Shown here: positions 46,580-56,534 of the stretch, in pieces
Layout: each line of letters opens with the position of its first letter
Position numbering within the stretch: the first letter of the stretch is position 1
NCBI RefSeq assembly: GCF_009834125.1
Contig: NZ_CP047146.1
Span: 6,193,501-6,257,500 of the forward strand
Direction of reading: 5' to 3'
DNA from: Streptomyces sp. GS7
GTDB taxonomy: Bacteria > Actinomycetota > Actinomycetes > Streptomycetales > Streptomycetaceae
Length of the DNA: 64,000 nt
Made by a program: the position numbers and the translations under genes
The notes under the pieces: model-generated
Told to the model about the DNA's origin: nothing
Seen by the model: only the letters and a program-made list of their open reading frames with translations
Databases searched by the model: none

Positions 46580-47521
46580 GTGAGTCTTCATGTCGTCATA
46601 GGGTTCGGGCCCGCCGGGGCGGCCACTGCCCGGCTGCTGGCCGAAGAGGGTCATGCGGTGCGGGTGGTCACCACGTCGGGGCGGGGCCCGGAGCCGGGAA
46701 TCGAGCATGTGGCGTTGGACGCGACGGACGGTGCGCGGCTGATCGAGGTCGCGCAGGGCGCCACCGCCATCCACAGCTGTGCCGCACCGCCGTACCATCG
46801 CTGGGCGAGTGACTGGCCGCCCCTGGCCTCGTCGGTCTGTGCGGCGGCCGAGGCGACCGGGGCCACCCTGGTGATGCTGGGCAACCTCTACGGCTACGGG
46901 CCGGTGGACGGTCTCCTGACCGAGGAGTTGCCGCTCGCGGCGACCGGCCCCAAGGGGCGGGTGCGCGCCGCCGTTTGGGAGCAGGCGCGGCAGCTGCACG
47001 AGCAGGGCCGTATCAAGGCGGTCGAGGTGCGGGCCTCGGACTTCTTCGGACCCGGTGTCACCGATGGCGGGCACCTGGCCGCCCGGGTCGTGCCGCGGTT
47101 GTTGCGAGGGAAGCCGGTCTCCGCGCTCGGGGATCCGGACGCTCCGCACAGCTGGAGTTATCTGCCCGATGTGGCCAGGGCCCTGGTCGAGGTCGCGGGT
47201 GCGGAGCGGGCCTGGGGACGGGCCTGGCACGTTCCGACGGGGCCGGCGCTGTCCACCCGGGAGATGGTCGACCTCCTTGCGGCGCAGGCCGAAACGGGCC
47301 CGGTCGCGGTGCGCCGGCTGTCACCGGTCGTGCTGGGGATCGCCGCGGTCTTCTCCCCGCTGCTGCGCGAACTGCGGGAGATCCGCTACCAGTTCGACCG
47401 ACCGTTTGTCGCTGACTCACGCGCGTACGAAGCCGCGTTCTCCGTACGGGCCACCCCCGTCGAGGAACAGGTCAAGGCGACGGTGGAGTGGTGGCGGGGG
47501 CGCCTGGCCGCCGCCGGGTGA
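46580..47521 (+). CDS. NAD-dependent epimerase/dehydratase-like SDR protein
   Basis: A 313-residue extended short-chain dehydrogenase. N-terminal nucleotide site VIGFGPAGAATARLLAEEGH, then a reduced active-site region MLGNLYGYGP with Tyr but without the usual Lys at +4, and SYLPDVARALVEVA. The missing Lys suggests an atypical SDR with a binding rather than classical redox role. The GTG start has no ribosome site; TAGTGT 7 nt upstream suggests leaderless transcription. It stands alone. Confidence 0.8.
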   Translation: MSLHVVIGFGPAGAATARLLAEEGHAVRVVTTSGRGPEPGIEHVALDATDGARLIEVAQGATAIHSCAAPPYHRWASDWPPLASSVCAAAEATGATLVMLGNLYGYGPVDGLLTEELPLAATGPKGRVRAAVWEQARQLHEQGRIKAVEVRASDFFGPGVTDGGHLAARVVPRLLRGKPVSALGDPDAPHSWSYLPDVARALVEVAGAERAWGRAWHVPTGPALSTREMVDLLAAQAETGPVAVRRLSPVVLGIAAVFSPLLRELREIRYQFDRPFVADSRAYEAAFSVRATPVEEQVKATVEWWRGRLAAAG

Positions 47522-47848
47522 CGTCGGGGAGAGCCCGGGCTCCCGGGTGGGGCGAGGGCGGTGGGGGCACAGCGGCGGTTGCCGTCGTGGGCCGTGGCGG
47601 GTGGCCATGGCTCGGCGGGCGGTGTGATCGCGGGCTCCGCGTTGTTCGCGGGGGCTTGCGCGGGGCGCAGCCCGCGGAGGATGCGGGTCGGGTCCGCCGG
47701 GGCGGCGGCGAGGCGAACCGGCCTGTCCGCGTCGTCGAGTTCGGCGATGTGCCGGCTGCGGGAGGCGGTGTCGCTGCCGCGGGCGCGCCGCACCCGCCGG
47801 CCTTCCCCGGCTCCCGCCGTCAGCGCGACGGCGGGTGCCGGGTGACGG
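47522..47848. other. Intergenic region between convergent genes
   Basis: A 327-bp gap between the SDR gene and the permease gene. Frames here are open but show no family features; GC-rich short dyads such as GAGCCCGGGCTC are present near 47532. No gene is supported. Confidence 0.4.
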
Positions 47849-49261
47849 CTACGGGGTGGGCACGGTCCGCTGGTCGCGGCGGCGCTTGAGGTGGGCCGCG
47901 CCGGCCAGCGCCGCCACCACGACGGCGGTGCCGGCGAGCTGTTGGAGGCCATCCGAGGTGGCGGCCATGACGGCGAAGACGCCGAGGATCGCGGCCAGTG
48001 CCAGCCAGGTGAGATAGGGGAAGCCCCACATCCGCACCGAGAGCAGTTCCGGTGCCTCGCGCTCCAGGCGGCGGCGCATCTTCAGCTGGGTGAGGCAGAC
48101 GATGGACCAGACGACCAGCACCGAGCAGCCGGCGATGTTCAGCAGCCAGGTGAACACGGTGGTCGGCCAGATGATCCCGGCGATCACGGCCGCGAAGCCG
48201 AACACGCAGGATGCCAGCACCGCCGCCGCCGGGGTGCCCCTGGTGACCTTGCCCAGGAAGCGCGGGCCCAGTCCCCGGCTGACGAGGGAGTACGCCATGC
48301 GGGACGAGCCGTAGATGTTGGCGTTCATCGCCGAGAGCAGTGCCACCAGCACGACGACCTGCATGATCGTTCCGGCTGCCGGGATGCCGAGCCGGTCGAG
48401 CACGGTGACGTACGGGCCGTCGGTGGCGACCTTCGGGTCGTTCCACGGCACCAGGGTGACGACCACGGCCATGGAGCCGATGTAGAAGACGGCGATGCGC
48501 CAGACCGCGGTACGCACGGCACGGGCCACGTTGCGGCTCGGCTGGTCGGACTCCGCCGCCGCGATGGTGACGGTCTCCAGGCCGGCGAATCCGGAGATGG
48601 TGGTCAGCAGCCCGGCGGCGAGCCCGGCCGCGCCGGTCGGGAAGAAGCCGCCGTGGCCGGTGAGGTGGTGGGTGCCGGGTGCCTTCCCGAACACTCCCAG
48701 GATGCCGAGCACGCCCAGCACCAGGAAGGCGACGATCACGGTGACCTTGATGGCGGCGAACCAGAACTCGAACTCGCCGAAGTTCTTCACCGCGGTCAGG
48801 TTGCTGGCGCAGAAGAACACCATGAAGACCGCCACCCAGCCGTAGGCGGGGAGGAACGGCGCCCAGGTGTGCATGATGCCGCCCGCGGCGGTGGCCTCGG
48901 CGGCCACGCCGGCGCAGAGCATCAGCCAGTACATCCAGCCCGAGACGGTCCCCGCCCAGAGACCGAGTTCCTGCTCGGAGTGCACCGAGAAGGAGCCGGT
49001 GGAGGGCCGGGCCGCGGACATCTCGCCGAGCATCCGCATGATCAGCATGACCAGCGCGCCGGTCCCCGCGAAGAGGAGGACGATGGCCGGCCCCGCCGCG
49101 GCGATGCCGGCGCCGGAGCCCACGAAGAGGCCGGCGCCGATGACCCCGCCGAGCGCGATCATCGACAGATGGCGCTGCTTGAGGCCGTGCGACAGGGCGG
49201 GCGCAGAATCCTGCACGGCCTGCGGGGAGCCCTGGGGTGACCGGGTGATACTCCGAGTCAT
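47849..49261 (-). CDS. Amino-acid permease (APC family, GabP/AroP-like)
   Basis: A 470-residue permease with about twelve helices. Family signature: LKQRHLSMIALGGVIGAGLF VGSG in helix 1, MRMLGEMSAARPSTGSFS in helix 2, and the sequence SGFAGLETVTIAAAES in helix 6. This matches the amino-acid transporters of the GABA/aromatic/basic type; substrate not decidable. Start ATG 49261 has GAGT upstream, and a 12-bp palindrome lies 70 nt away. Confidence 0.88.
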   Translation of the reverse strand: MTRSITRSPQGSPQAVQDSAPALSHGLKQRHLSMIALGGVIGAGLFVGSGAGIAAAGPAIVLLFAGTGALVMLIMRMLGEMSAARPSTGSFSVHSEQELGLWAGTVSGWMYWLMLCAGVAAEATAAGGIMHTWAPFLPAYGWVAVFMVFFCASNLTAVKNFGEFEFWFAAIKVTVIVAFLVLGVLGILGVFGKAPGTHHLTGHGGFFPTGAAGLAAGLLTTISGFAGLETVTIAAAESDQPSRNVARAVRTAVWRIAVFYIGSMAVVVTLVPWNDPKVATDGPYVTVLDRLGIPAAGTIMQVVVLVALLSAMNANIYGSSRMAYSLVSRGLGPRFLGKVTRGTPAAAVLASCVFGFAAVIAGIIWPTTVFTWLLNIAGCSVLVVWSIVCLTQLKMRRRLEREAPELLSVRMWGFPYLTWLALAAILGVFAVMAATSDGLQQLAGTAVVVAALAGAAHLKRRRDQRTVPTP

Positions 49262-49788
49262 GGTCGTGCCTGTCCATTGCTTGAGACGATCGATGAGCGA
49301 CCCGAGTGTGCGGGGGCACGCTGCGTGAGTGGCGTTAACGCCCGCTATTCGGACACGGCCATCACTCGCGGTGAAGGTGCGGACACGGTGGGGCCCGCCG
49401 GGCCGCGGAGCCGGGGATCGACACGATGCCGTCGCCCCGGGCCGGTGGCCGGGCCGGGGCGGGACGTGCGACCGCGCGTCCTCGCGCTCGCCGCGGGCGG
49501 CCGGTCAGGGCCGGCGCCTCGACGGAGGTCCGGGCGATCACCTTCGGGTCGGATCTGAAATGGCCCCGGCCTGACCGCTGATGACCGGCCGGCGCCACGG
49601 GCGGGCCCCGCGGCGGTCGACCGGGCGGGGGTGGCGTGGTCACCCACCGTGACGGGCCGTGTTCCGGTCACCGACTGGCTGCGGTCTCCGTCCATGCCGC
49701 ACCATGGAGTGAGGGCGGTAAGTGGCGAAATATCCGATGAGGCGGTGGCCGGGCGGCGGCTCCGGCCCCGAGGGCGGATACGGCGACC
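49262..49788. promoter_or_regulatory. Divergent intergenic region with a perfect palindrome
   Basis: No gene in 527 bp. GGCGTTAACGCC, a perfect 12-bp palindrome, lies at 49331-49342 upstream of the permease. The right part precedes the phosphatase operon, whose GTG start follows GAGGGCGG. Confidence 0.4.
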
Positions 49789-52278
49789 GTGGCTTACGAC
49801 GACGGCTTCCCCCGTACGGAGGCGGTGCAGGAAGTGACCGCGCGGGTCCTTGGGGCTTCCGGGGCTGAGCTGACCGCCGTCTACGTGCTGGCCGAAGGAC
49901 ACGACGACCTCCAGCTGGCCGAGATGGTCGGCGGCTCCGGGGTCCCGGTCAGTCTGCCGACGAGCTACCCGCTGTCCGGCGACTCCCCGGTCACCCGGGC
50001 CTTCCGCACCGGACTCCCCCAGTGGCCGACACCGGCGGACCTCGCCGGGAAGGAAGCCGCTCCTCCCCCGGACCACGGCGGCGAGGAGCGCCGTGCCGGC
50101 ACGCTGCCGGCCACCGGCTCGGCCGGCGTGCTGCCCCTGGGCGGAGGCACCAGACGGCTGGGCTGCCTGGTCGTGGTGGACCAGGCGGTGAACGCCTTCG
50201 ACGCCGACCGCCGCCATCTGCTGGAGCTGCACGCCGACCAGGTGGCCGCGGGGCTGGAGGCGGTCGCGGCGCGGACCATGGCGCGGACGGAGCGCCGTTC
50301 GCTGCTGGGTCCTGGCCTGGACACCCTGCGCGGCGGCGCGTTCAGCCTGACGCTGCGCACCGGGCGGATGGACGCGGACGCCCAGGTGCTGGAGTTGTTC
50401 GGCATAGCCCGCGAGGACTTCGACCGACGGGTGGAGACCCTGCTGGAGCGGACCGCCCCCGACGACGTACCGGCGCTGCTGGCGATCGTGGAGCCGGGCG
50501 GGGTGCCGGTCGCCGGGCAGCAGCTGTCGTTCCGTATCCGCCGGCCCAACGGTGAGCTGCGCTGGCTGAGTCTGCGCTGCCGGGTGCTGATCGGGGCGAG
50601 CGGTGCGCCGGATCGGATGCTGGGAGTCGTCGCGGACGCCTCGTATCTGCGGCCCAGCGCCGACGAGGTCTCCGTCGTGCAGCGGCTGGCGGCCGCGCTG
50701 GCCAACGCGGGCACCATCCGGGACGTCAGCCGGGCCGTGGTCGCGACGCTCCGCGCGCCGCTGTCCGCGGACCGGATCGCGGTGGCGGAACTGGAGGCGG
50801 ACCGGCTGGTGGTGACCGTTCTCGACCCGCCGGCGCCCGAGGCGTGGCCGGCGTCATGGCAGTCCGAGTGGCGGTCGGAGTGGCCGGACGCCTCGTTGCA
50901 GGCGCTGCCGACGCTGGAGGGCGTGCTCCGGGGCGGGCACGTGGCCGTGTGGCCGCCGGGCGCGGGCCTCGAAACGGGCCTGGGGGGTATCGGGCCGGGC
51001 GGCCTTGCCGTCCTGCCGCTGCCGGCCGAGGGCCGGATCGTGGGCGTCTGCCTGATCGGGTGGGACGCGGAGCACCGGTTCGGGCCGGAGGAGCGGTCGC
51101 TGCTGACGGCGACCGCCGGTCTGGTGGGGCAGGCGCTGGTGCGGGCCCACGCGCAGGACGCCTGGCACGAACTCGGCACGATGCTCCAGCGCAGCCTGCT
51201 GCCCCGCAAGTTGCCGAAGCTGGCCGGCGGGGTGGCCGAGGTCCGCTATCTCCCCGCCACGATGGGGCTGGAGCTGGGCGGCGACTGGTACGACGTGATT
51301 CCGCTCTCCGACGGCCATGTGGCGCTGGTCATCGGCGATGTGGAGGGGCACAGTGCGGGCGCCGCGACGATCATGGGCCAGATGCGGACGGCCATCAGGG
51401 CCTACGCGGTGGAGGGCCATCCGCCCGACGTGGTGATCGCGCACGCCAACCGGCTCCTCCTCGGCATGGAGACCGACCTCTTCGCCACCTGCTGCTATGT
51501 CGACCTGGACATGGAGGAGGGCATCGCCTGGTTCGTCCGGGCCGGGCACCTGCCGCCGCTGCTGCGGTACCCGGACGGCAGTACGGAGGAGTTGCCGGTC
51601 GAGGGCGGGCCGCCGCTGGGGGTGTCCGAGGAGGCCGAATTCCCGCTGACCGAGGTGGGGCTGGCCCCCGGCGCGGTACTGGTGCTGCTGACCGACGGCC
51701 TGGCCGAGTCGGCCAGCCTCCCCCTGGAAGAAGGGCTGCGCCGGGTGCGCGAGGTGCTGGGTGCGGCCGACCCCGCCGATGCCGGGCGGCTGGCCGACGA
51801 CCTCGTCGGCAGCGGCAAGCGGCGCGACGACGACGTGGCGGTGCTGGTCCTGCGCTACGACGGGATGCGGGTCCGCCCGACCCGGGCCCGCTGGGCGGTG
51901 TGGCGGCTCCCCGACGCCGTCATGCACGCCCGCCGCTTCACCGGCCGCACACTGCGCACCTGGGGCGTGCAGGAGCTGGACGTGGCGCTGCTGGTGGTCT
52001 CCGAGTTGGTCACCAATGCCATCGCGCACACCCAGGGCGAGGTGCAGCTGGATCTGACGCTGGTCGCCGGCCGGCTGCGGATCGCCGTCAACGACGCCTC
52101 TCCCCGGGCCCCGGTCAAGCCGGTCAGCGTGGACTGGGAGGCGACCGGTGGCCGGGGACTGCTGCTGGTCGAGGCGATGTCGGAGTCCTGGGGCTCGGTG
52201 CCGCTGAGCGGCGGCAAGCAGGTGTGGAGCGAGATCTGCCTGCCCCCGGGCGAACGGGTCGGCGGGACGGGAGCGTGA
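49789..52278 (+). CDS. SpoIIE-type PP2C phosphatase with GAF/PAS sensors and HATPase domain
   Basis: An 829-residue cytoplasmic multi-domain regulator. Layout: GAF-like 1-160; PAS 175-290 (with the PAC-type RIRRPNGELRWLSLRC); second GAF ~295-455; SpoIIE/RsbU phosphatase ~470-690 with LELGGDWYDVIPL, VIGDVEGHSAGAA, TDGLAE and DDDVAVL metal ligands; RsbW-like ATPase 700-825 with SELVTNAIAHT and GGRGLLLVEAMS. Such proteins switch anti-sigma systems by dephosphorylating antagonists; kinase and phosphatase in one chain is typical in Streptomyces. The sugar ABC operon begins 10 nt later. Confidence 0.9.
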   Translation: MAYDDGFPRTEAVQEVTARVLGASGAELTAVYVLAEGHDDLQLAEMVGGSGVPVSLPTSYPLSGDSPVTRAFRTGLPQWPTPADLAGKEAAPPPDHGGEERRAGTLPATGSAGVLPLGGGTRRLGCLVVVDQAVNAFDADRRHLLELHADQVAAGLEAVAARTMARTERRSLLGPGLDTLRGGAFSLTLRTGRMDADAQVLELFGIAREDFDRRVETLLERTAPDDVPALLAIVEPGGVPVAGQQLSFRIRRPNGELRWLSLRCRVLIGASGAPDRMLGVVADASYLRPSADEVSVVQRLAAALANAGTIRDVSRAVVATLRAPLSADRIAVAELEADRLVVTVLDPPAPEAWPASWQSEWRSEWPDASLQALPTLEGVLRGGHVAVWPPGAGLETGLGGIGPGGLAVLPLPAEGRIVGVCLIGWDAEHRFGPEERSLLTATAGLVGQALVRAHAQDAWHELGTMLQRSLLPRKLPKLAGGVAEVRYLPATMGLELGGDWYDVIPLSDGHVALVIGDVEGHSAGAATIMGQMRTAIRAYAVEGHPPDVVIAHANRLLLGMETDLFATCCYVDLDMEEGIAWFVRAGHLPPLLRYPDGSTEELPVEGGPPLGVSEEAEFPLTEVGLAPGAVLVLLTDGLAESASLPLEEGLRRVREVLGAADPADAGRLADDLVGSGKRRDDDVAVLVLRYDGMRVRPTRARWAVWRLPDAVMHARRFTGRTLRTWGVQELDVALLVVSELVTNAIAHTQGEVQLDLTLVAGRLRIAVNDASPRAPVKPVSVDWEATGGRGLLLVEAMSESWGSVPLSGGKQVWSEICLPPGERVGGTGA

Positions 52279-52288
52279 GGAGGTGCTC

Positions 52289-53389
52289 ATGGAGCGAACG
52301 CGCCGGCGCGCCGCCGTCGCCGCCCTGGCCGGACTGTGCCTGGTGGCGGTCCCGGTGGCCTGCGGCGAGGCCCCCGGGGCGCATGGGCCGGTCGGGCCCT
52401 CCGGCGGGCCGTTGCGGATCGGCGTGCTGCTCCCCGACAACACCTCGCGCTTCTACCACTTCGACAAGCCCATGATCGAGAAGAGGATCCACCAGCTGTG
52501 CCGGGAGTGCCGGGTGGAGACCGTCAGCGCGCAGCACGAGGTGGCCACCCAGCAGCAGCAGATGGACGCGATGGTCACCAAGGAGGTGAACGTGCTGATC
52601 CTCGACGCCGTCGACACCAAGTCGCTGCGCGAACCGGTCGAGAACGCACACCGGGCCGGCATCCGGATCGTCGCCTACGACCGCCTCGTGGAGGGCCCGA
52701 TATCGGGTTACGTCTCCTTCGACGGCGCGCAGGTCGGCCGGCTCCAGGGCGAGGCGCTGCTGACGGCGCTCGGCGCCAGGGCGCGCGGCGACCGGATCGT
52801 CATGATGAACGGCGCGGCCACCGACCCCAACTCCGCCTGGTTCAAACGGGGCGCGCTGTCCGTGCTCCAGGGCAGGGTGCGGATCGCGAAGTCGTACAAC
52901 ACCGCCGGCTGGCGGCCGGAGTCGGCCAACAGCAACATGGCCGCCGCCATCTCGGCCCTCGGCCCCCAGCAGATCGACGGCGTCTACTCCGCCAACGACG
53001 GCCTCGCCGCGGGCATCATCGCCGCGCTCAAGGCCGCGAAGATCAGTCCGCTGCCCCCGATCACCGGCCAGGACGCCGAACTCCCCGCCATTCAGCGGCT
53101 CGTCACCGGCGAGCAGTACATGACCGTCCAGAAACCCTTCGCGCCCGAGGCCGACACCGCCGCCGCCATGGCCGTCGCGCTGGCCCGCGGCCGGAGCCTC
53201 GGCGGCATCGCCACCCACCGCGTCGACAGTCCCACCACCCGCGGCATCCCGGCCGTGCTGCTCACCCCGGTGGCGGTGACCGTCCACGACATCAAGGACA
53301 CCGTGGTCAAGGACGGTATGTACACCGTCGCCCAGATCTGCACCCCCAAGTACGCGGCCGCCTGCGCGAAGGCGGGTCTCACCACGTAA
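52289..53389 (+). CDS. Sugar ABC transporter substrate-binding lipoprotein (XylF-like)
   Basis: A 366-residue lipoprotein: lipobox VPVACG with Cys25. The mature part is a periplasmic-binding-protein fold (LacI type) with IGVLLPDNTSRFYHFDKPMI, VLILDAVDTKSL, VAYDRLVEGP and GVYSANDGLAAGIIAALK, as in xylose-binding XylF. The start ATG 52289 uses GAGGAGGTG within the gap after the phosphatase stop. First gene of the transporter; binds a monosaccharide outside the membrane. Confidence 0.9.
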   Translation: MERTRRRAAVAALAGLCLVAVPVACGEAPGAHGPVGPSGGPLRIGVLLPDNTSRFYHFDKPMIEKRIHQLCRECRVETVSAQHEVATQQQQMDAMVTKEVNVLILDAVDTKSLREPVENAHRAGIRIVAYDRLVEGPISGYVSFDGAQVGRLQGEALLTALGARARGDRIVMMNGAATDPNSAWFKRGALSVLQGRVRIAKSYNTAGWRPESANSNMAAAISALGPQQIDGVYSANDGLAAGIIAALKAAKISPLPPITGQDAELPAIQRLVTGEQYMTVQKPFAPEADTAAAMAVALARGRSLGGIATHRVDSPTTRGIPAVLLTPVAVTVHDIKDTVVKDGMYTVAQICTPKYAAACAKAGLTT

Positions 53390-53400
53390 GGCAGGTACCC

Positions 53401-54180
53401 ATGGTCGCACCGCAACTGCTGGCGCTGCGCGGGATCTTCAAGCGATTCGGCGCCGTGCAGGCCCTCGCGGACGTCGAGTTGGAGGTCCGCGCCGGGGAGG
53501 TCGTCGCGCTCGTGGGCGACAACGGCGCGGGCAAGTCCACACTGATCAAGGTGATCGCCGGGGTCGACGCGGCCGATGCGGGCGTCATCGAGTGGCACGG
53601 CCGGCCGGTCCAGATCACCCGGCCGCACGACGCCCGGGAACTGGGCATCGCCACCGTCTACCAGGACCTCGCGCTGTGCGACAACCTCGATGTGGTCGGC
53701 AACCTCTTCCTCGGCCGGGAGATCTGCCGGGCCGGCGTGCTGGACGAGGTGGAGATGGAGCGCCGCACCCTGGAACTGCTCGACACCCTCGCCATCCGGA
53801 TGCCCAGTGTGCGCCTCCCGGTCGCCTCGCTCTCCGGCGGCCAGCGGCAGACCGTCGCGATCGCCCGCTCGCTGCTGGGCGAGCCCCGGATGGTGCTGCT
53901 GGACGAGCCCACCGCGTCCCTGGGCATCGAGCAGACCGCCCAGGTCCTCGACCTCGTGGACCAGCTGCGCGAACGCGGCCTGGGGGTACTGCTGATCAGC
54001 CACAACCTGGGGGACGTCAAGGCGGTCGCGGACTGGATCGCGGTACTGCGGCTGGGCCGCAACAACGGCTTCTTCAACGTCATGACCACGTCCCAGGAAC
54101 AGATCATCTCCTCCATCACCGGGGCCACCGACAACGCGGTGACCCGGCGCAAGGCACCCGGCTGGGAGGTGGAGCGATGA
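53401..54180 (+). CDS. Sugar ABC transporter ATPase, single cassette (XylG-like)
   Basis: A 259-residue ATPase with intact motifs: Walker A GDNGAGKSTL, Q-loop in VYQDLALCDN, signature LSGGQRQ, Walker B VLLDEPTAS, H-loop LISHNL. Enterobacterial XylG has two cassettes in ~510 residues; this actinobacterial type has one and should form a homodimer. It starts 11 nt after the binding-protein gene and overlaps the permease gene by ATGA. Confidence 0.92.
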   Translation: MVAPQLLALRGIFKRFGAVQALADVELEVRAGEVVALVGDNGAGKSTLIKVIAGVDAADAGVIEWHGRPVQITRPHDARELGIATVYQDLALCDNLDVVGNLFLGREICRAGVLDEVEMERRTLELLDTLAIRMPSVRLPVASLSGGQRQTVAIARSLLGEPRMVLLDEPTASLGIEQTAQVLDLVDQLRERGLGVLLISHNLGDVKAVADWIAVLRLGRNNGFFNVMTTSQEQIISSITGATDNAVTRRKAPGWEVER

Positions 54181-55469
54181 GCCGCCCTCGGATACTGACA
54201 CTGCCCCTGCCGCTGCGCCGCAACCGGGCGGCCGCCCCGGACCACCGGCCCCCGTCCGGGCCGGACCACCGGCCCCCGTCCGAGCCGGGCGTGCAGAACC
54301 CGCTCCAGGCGCTCTCGCGCAGGTTCCACAGCGGCGAACTCGGCGCGGTCCCCGTCGTCCTGGGCCTGGTGGTGGTGTGGGTCATCTTCCAGAGCCTCAA
54401 CGGGAACTTCCTCTCACCGCGCAACCTGTCCGCCCTGAGCGTGGACATCGTCGGCATCGGCATGATCTCGACGGGCATCGTCTTCGTGCTGCTGCTCGGT
54501 GAGATCGATCTGTCGGTCGGCTCGGTGAGCGGCCTGGCCGCGGCGGCGTTCGCGGTGCTCAACGTGAACGAGGGCGTGCCGGAAGGTCCGGCGCTGCTGC
54601 TCACGGTGCTCGCCGGCACCGCGATCGGAGCGATCCACGGGTTCTTCTTCGTCAAGGTCGGCGTGCCCGCCTTCGTGGTCACCCTCGCCGGCCTGCTCGG
54701 CTGGAACGGGCTGATGCTCTACCTGCTGGGCTCGAGCGGCACCATCAACCTCGACGACAAGGGCCTGGTCGCCATGCTGACCGGCTACTACTTCACCCAT
54801 GTCGCCGTCGCGTACGGCGTGGCGGCCCTCGGCACCGCCGGCTACTTCCTCGCGTCCTACCGCGACGTACGGCGCCGGCGAGACGCCGGGGTGCCGACCC
54901 GTTCGCTGCGCGAGATCATCCTGCGCACCGGCGTCATCGCGGTGATCTCACTGGCCGCGGCCTATGTCCTCAACCAGTTCCTGGGCCTACCCCTGGCCCT
55001 GCTGATCTTCCTCGTCTTCCTCGTGGGGCTCGACCACGTCCTGCTCCGCACGCGCTACGGACGGATGATCTTCGCGCTCGGCGGCAGCGTCGAGGCCGCC
55101 CGCCGTACCGGACTCAACGTGGACCGGGTACGGATCTCCGTCTTCATGGTCTCGGGCACGATGGCCGCGATCGGCGGCCTGTTCCTGGCCTCCCGCGTCA
55201 CCTCGGCCACCCAGACGTCCGGCGCCGGCAATCTGCTCATGGACGCCATCGCCGCCGCGGTCATCGGCGGCACCAGCCTCTTCGGCGGCCGCGGCCGGAC
55301 CTGGTCGGCGCTGCTGGGCGTGCTGGTCATCCAGTCGATCGCCTCCGGCGTCGCACTGCTGGGCGTCCAGCCCGCCGTGCAGTTCATGATCACCGGCGGT
55401 GTACTGCTGGTCGCGGTGGTCATCGACTCCCTCTCCCGCCGGGCACAACGGGCCCATGGGCGGGTGTGA
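54177..55469 (+). CDS. Sugar ABC transporter permease (XylH-like)
   Basis: A 430-residue permease of the BPD_transp_2 family with about ten membrane helices. Characteristic segments: GEIDLSVGSVSGLAA, VPAFVVTLAGLLGWNG, the EAA-like loop GGSVEAARRTGLNVDRVR and AVIGGTSLFGGRGR. The first ~40 residues contain a tandem repeat GPDHRPPS, encoded by a 22-nt direct DNA repeat near 54236-54280. Completes the operon SpoIIE-phosphatase/binding protein/ATPase/permease. Confidence 0.92.
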   Translation: MSRPRILTLPLPLRRNRAAAPDHRPPSGPDHRPPSEPGVQNPLQALSRRFHSGELGAVPVVLGLVVVWVIFQSLNGNFLSPRNLSALSVDIVGIGMISTGIVFVLLLGEIDLSVGSVSGLAAAAFAVLNVNEGVPEGPALLLTVLAGTAIGAIHGFFFVKVGVPAFVVTLAGLLGWNGLMLYLLGSSGTINLDDKGLVAMLTGYYFTHVAVAYGVAALGTAGYFLASYRDVRRRRDAGVPTRSLREIILRTGVIAVISLAAAYVLNQFLGLPLALLIFLVFLVGLDHVLLRTRYGRMIFALGGSVEAARRTGLNVDRVRISVFMVSGTMAAIGGLFLASRVTSATQTSGAGNLLMDAIAAAVIGGTSLFGGRGRTWSALLGVLVIQSIASGVALLGVQPAVQFMITGGVLLVAVVIDSLSRRAQRAHGRV

Positions 55470-55567
55470 GGGGCCGGTGGCAACGCACCGGGAGGCCCGC
55501 GGATGGGATCAGCGGCGCCTGTACGCTCCCGCTTGGCCCAGGGCACGAGATCAGAAGGAGCGACCCG

Positions 55568-56497
55568 ATGAGTACGTGGACCACCATGCTGGACGCCGCA
55601 GGCGTCCAGGACCCGCAGCTGCGCGACGACTTCACCCAACAGCGCTCGCTGGTGGCCCGCTACCGCCGCGCCTCGTATGTCGCGGTCCGGCTGCTCCTCC
55701 CGCGCCCACTGGTCCCCCACGTGATAGCCGCCGTGGCCTTCATGCACCACACCGACAACCTCCTCGACCACGGCCCCGCGGCCGAGCGCCGCGACGCCTA
55801 CACGGCGTGGGAAGAGTCGGTACGCAAGGCCCTCGCCACCGGCACCGGCGACCACCCCGTGATCCGCCCCCTCCTGCACACCGCCGCCCAGCACCCCCAA
55901 CTCACCGGCCACGTCGAAGACTTCCTCGCCGCAGCCACCACCGACCTCGAATTCACCGGCTTCGCCACGGAGTCGGACTACCAGCGCTATCTCGACGAGT
56001 ACTCCCTGCCCGCTTTCCTGATGGTCGCCTGCCTGCTCGCCCCTGGCGAGGAATCGGCCGACTACCGTGCCGCCTGCCGCGTCTACATCGACGGCAGCCA
56101 GCGCCTCGACTTCGTCAACGACCTCGCCGAGGACCTGGCCGACGAACGCCTGACGATCCCTCAGGACACCTTGCTGCGGCACGGCGTGACCCGCACCGAC
56201 CTCGAACGCGCCCAGGACACCCCCGAAGTCCGCGCCCTGTTGCGCGACCTCCTCCAGCAGGCCCGCGCCTCACTGGCCGACAGCCGCCAGGTGGCCACAC
56301 TCCTGCCACCCGCCCACCGCCCGTTCGTCAGGGCCCTGACCGCCCTCGAAGTGGCCACCGCGGACGCAGCCTTGGCCAAGGGCCCCGCCCTCCTGACCGC
56401 CTCGGCCCGCCCTCCCGTCACCACGGCGCTCAAGACCCTCCTGCGCGAATACCGCCACGCGCGCCGATTTCGCCACTCCCCCACCGGGTGCCTCTAG
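55568..56497 (+). CDS. Squalene/phytoene synthase-family protein
   Basis: A 309-residue head-to-head prenyl synthase-like protein from ATG 55568 with AAGGAG upstream. The first Asp-rich region reads FMHHTDNLLDHG (D-x4-D pattern) and the second is DGSQRLDFVNDLAEDLADER, the usual DxxxD with NDLxxD neighbours. The C-terminal part is shorter and lacks a clear NADPH-binding flap, so phytoene-type condensation without reduction is more likely than squalene synthesis. Upstream of terpene synthase genes; may supply or share their prenyl-diphosphate pathway. Confidence 0.85.
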   Translation: MSTWTTMLDAAGVQDPQLRDDFTQQRSLVARYRRASYVAVRLLLPRPLVPHVIAAVAFMHHTDNLLDHGPAAERRDAYTAWEESVRKALATGTGDHPVIRPLLHTAAQHPQLTGHVEDFLAAATTDLEFTGFATESDYQRYLDEYSLPAFLMVACLLAPGEESADYRAACRVYIDGSQRLDFVNDLAEDLADERLTIPQDTLLRHGVTRTDLERAQDTPEVRALLRDLLQQARASLADSRQVATLLPPAHRPFVRALTALEVATADAALAKGPALLTASARPPVTTALKTLLREYRHARRFRHSPTGCL

Positions 56498-56534
56498 GGC
56501 CGACGCGAGGGCACGGGTCATATGCCGAGGGCCT

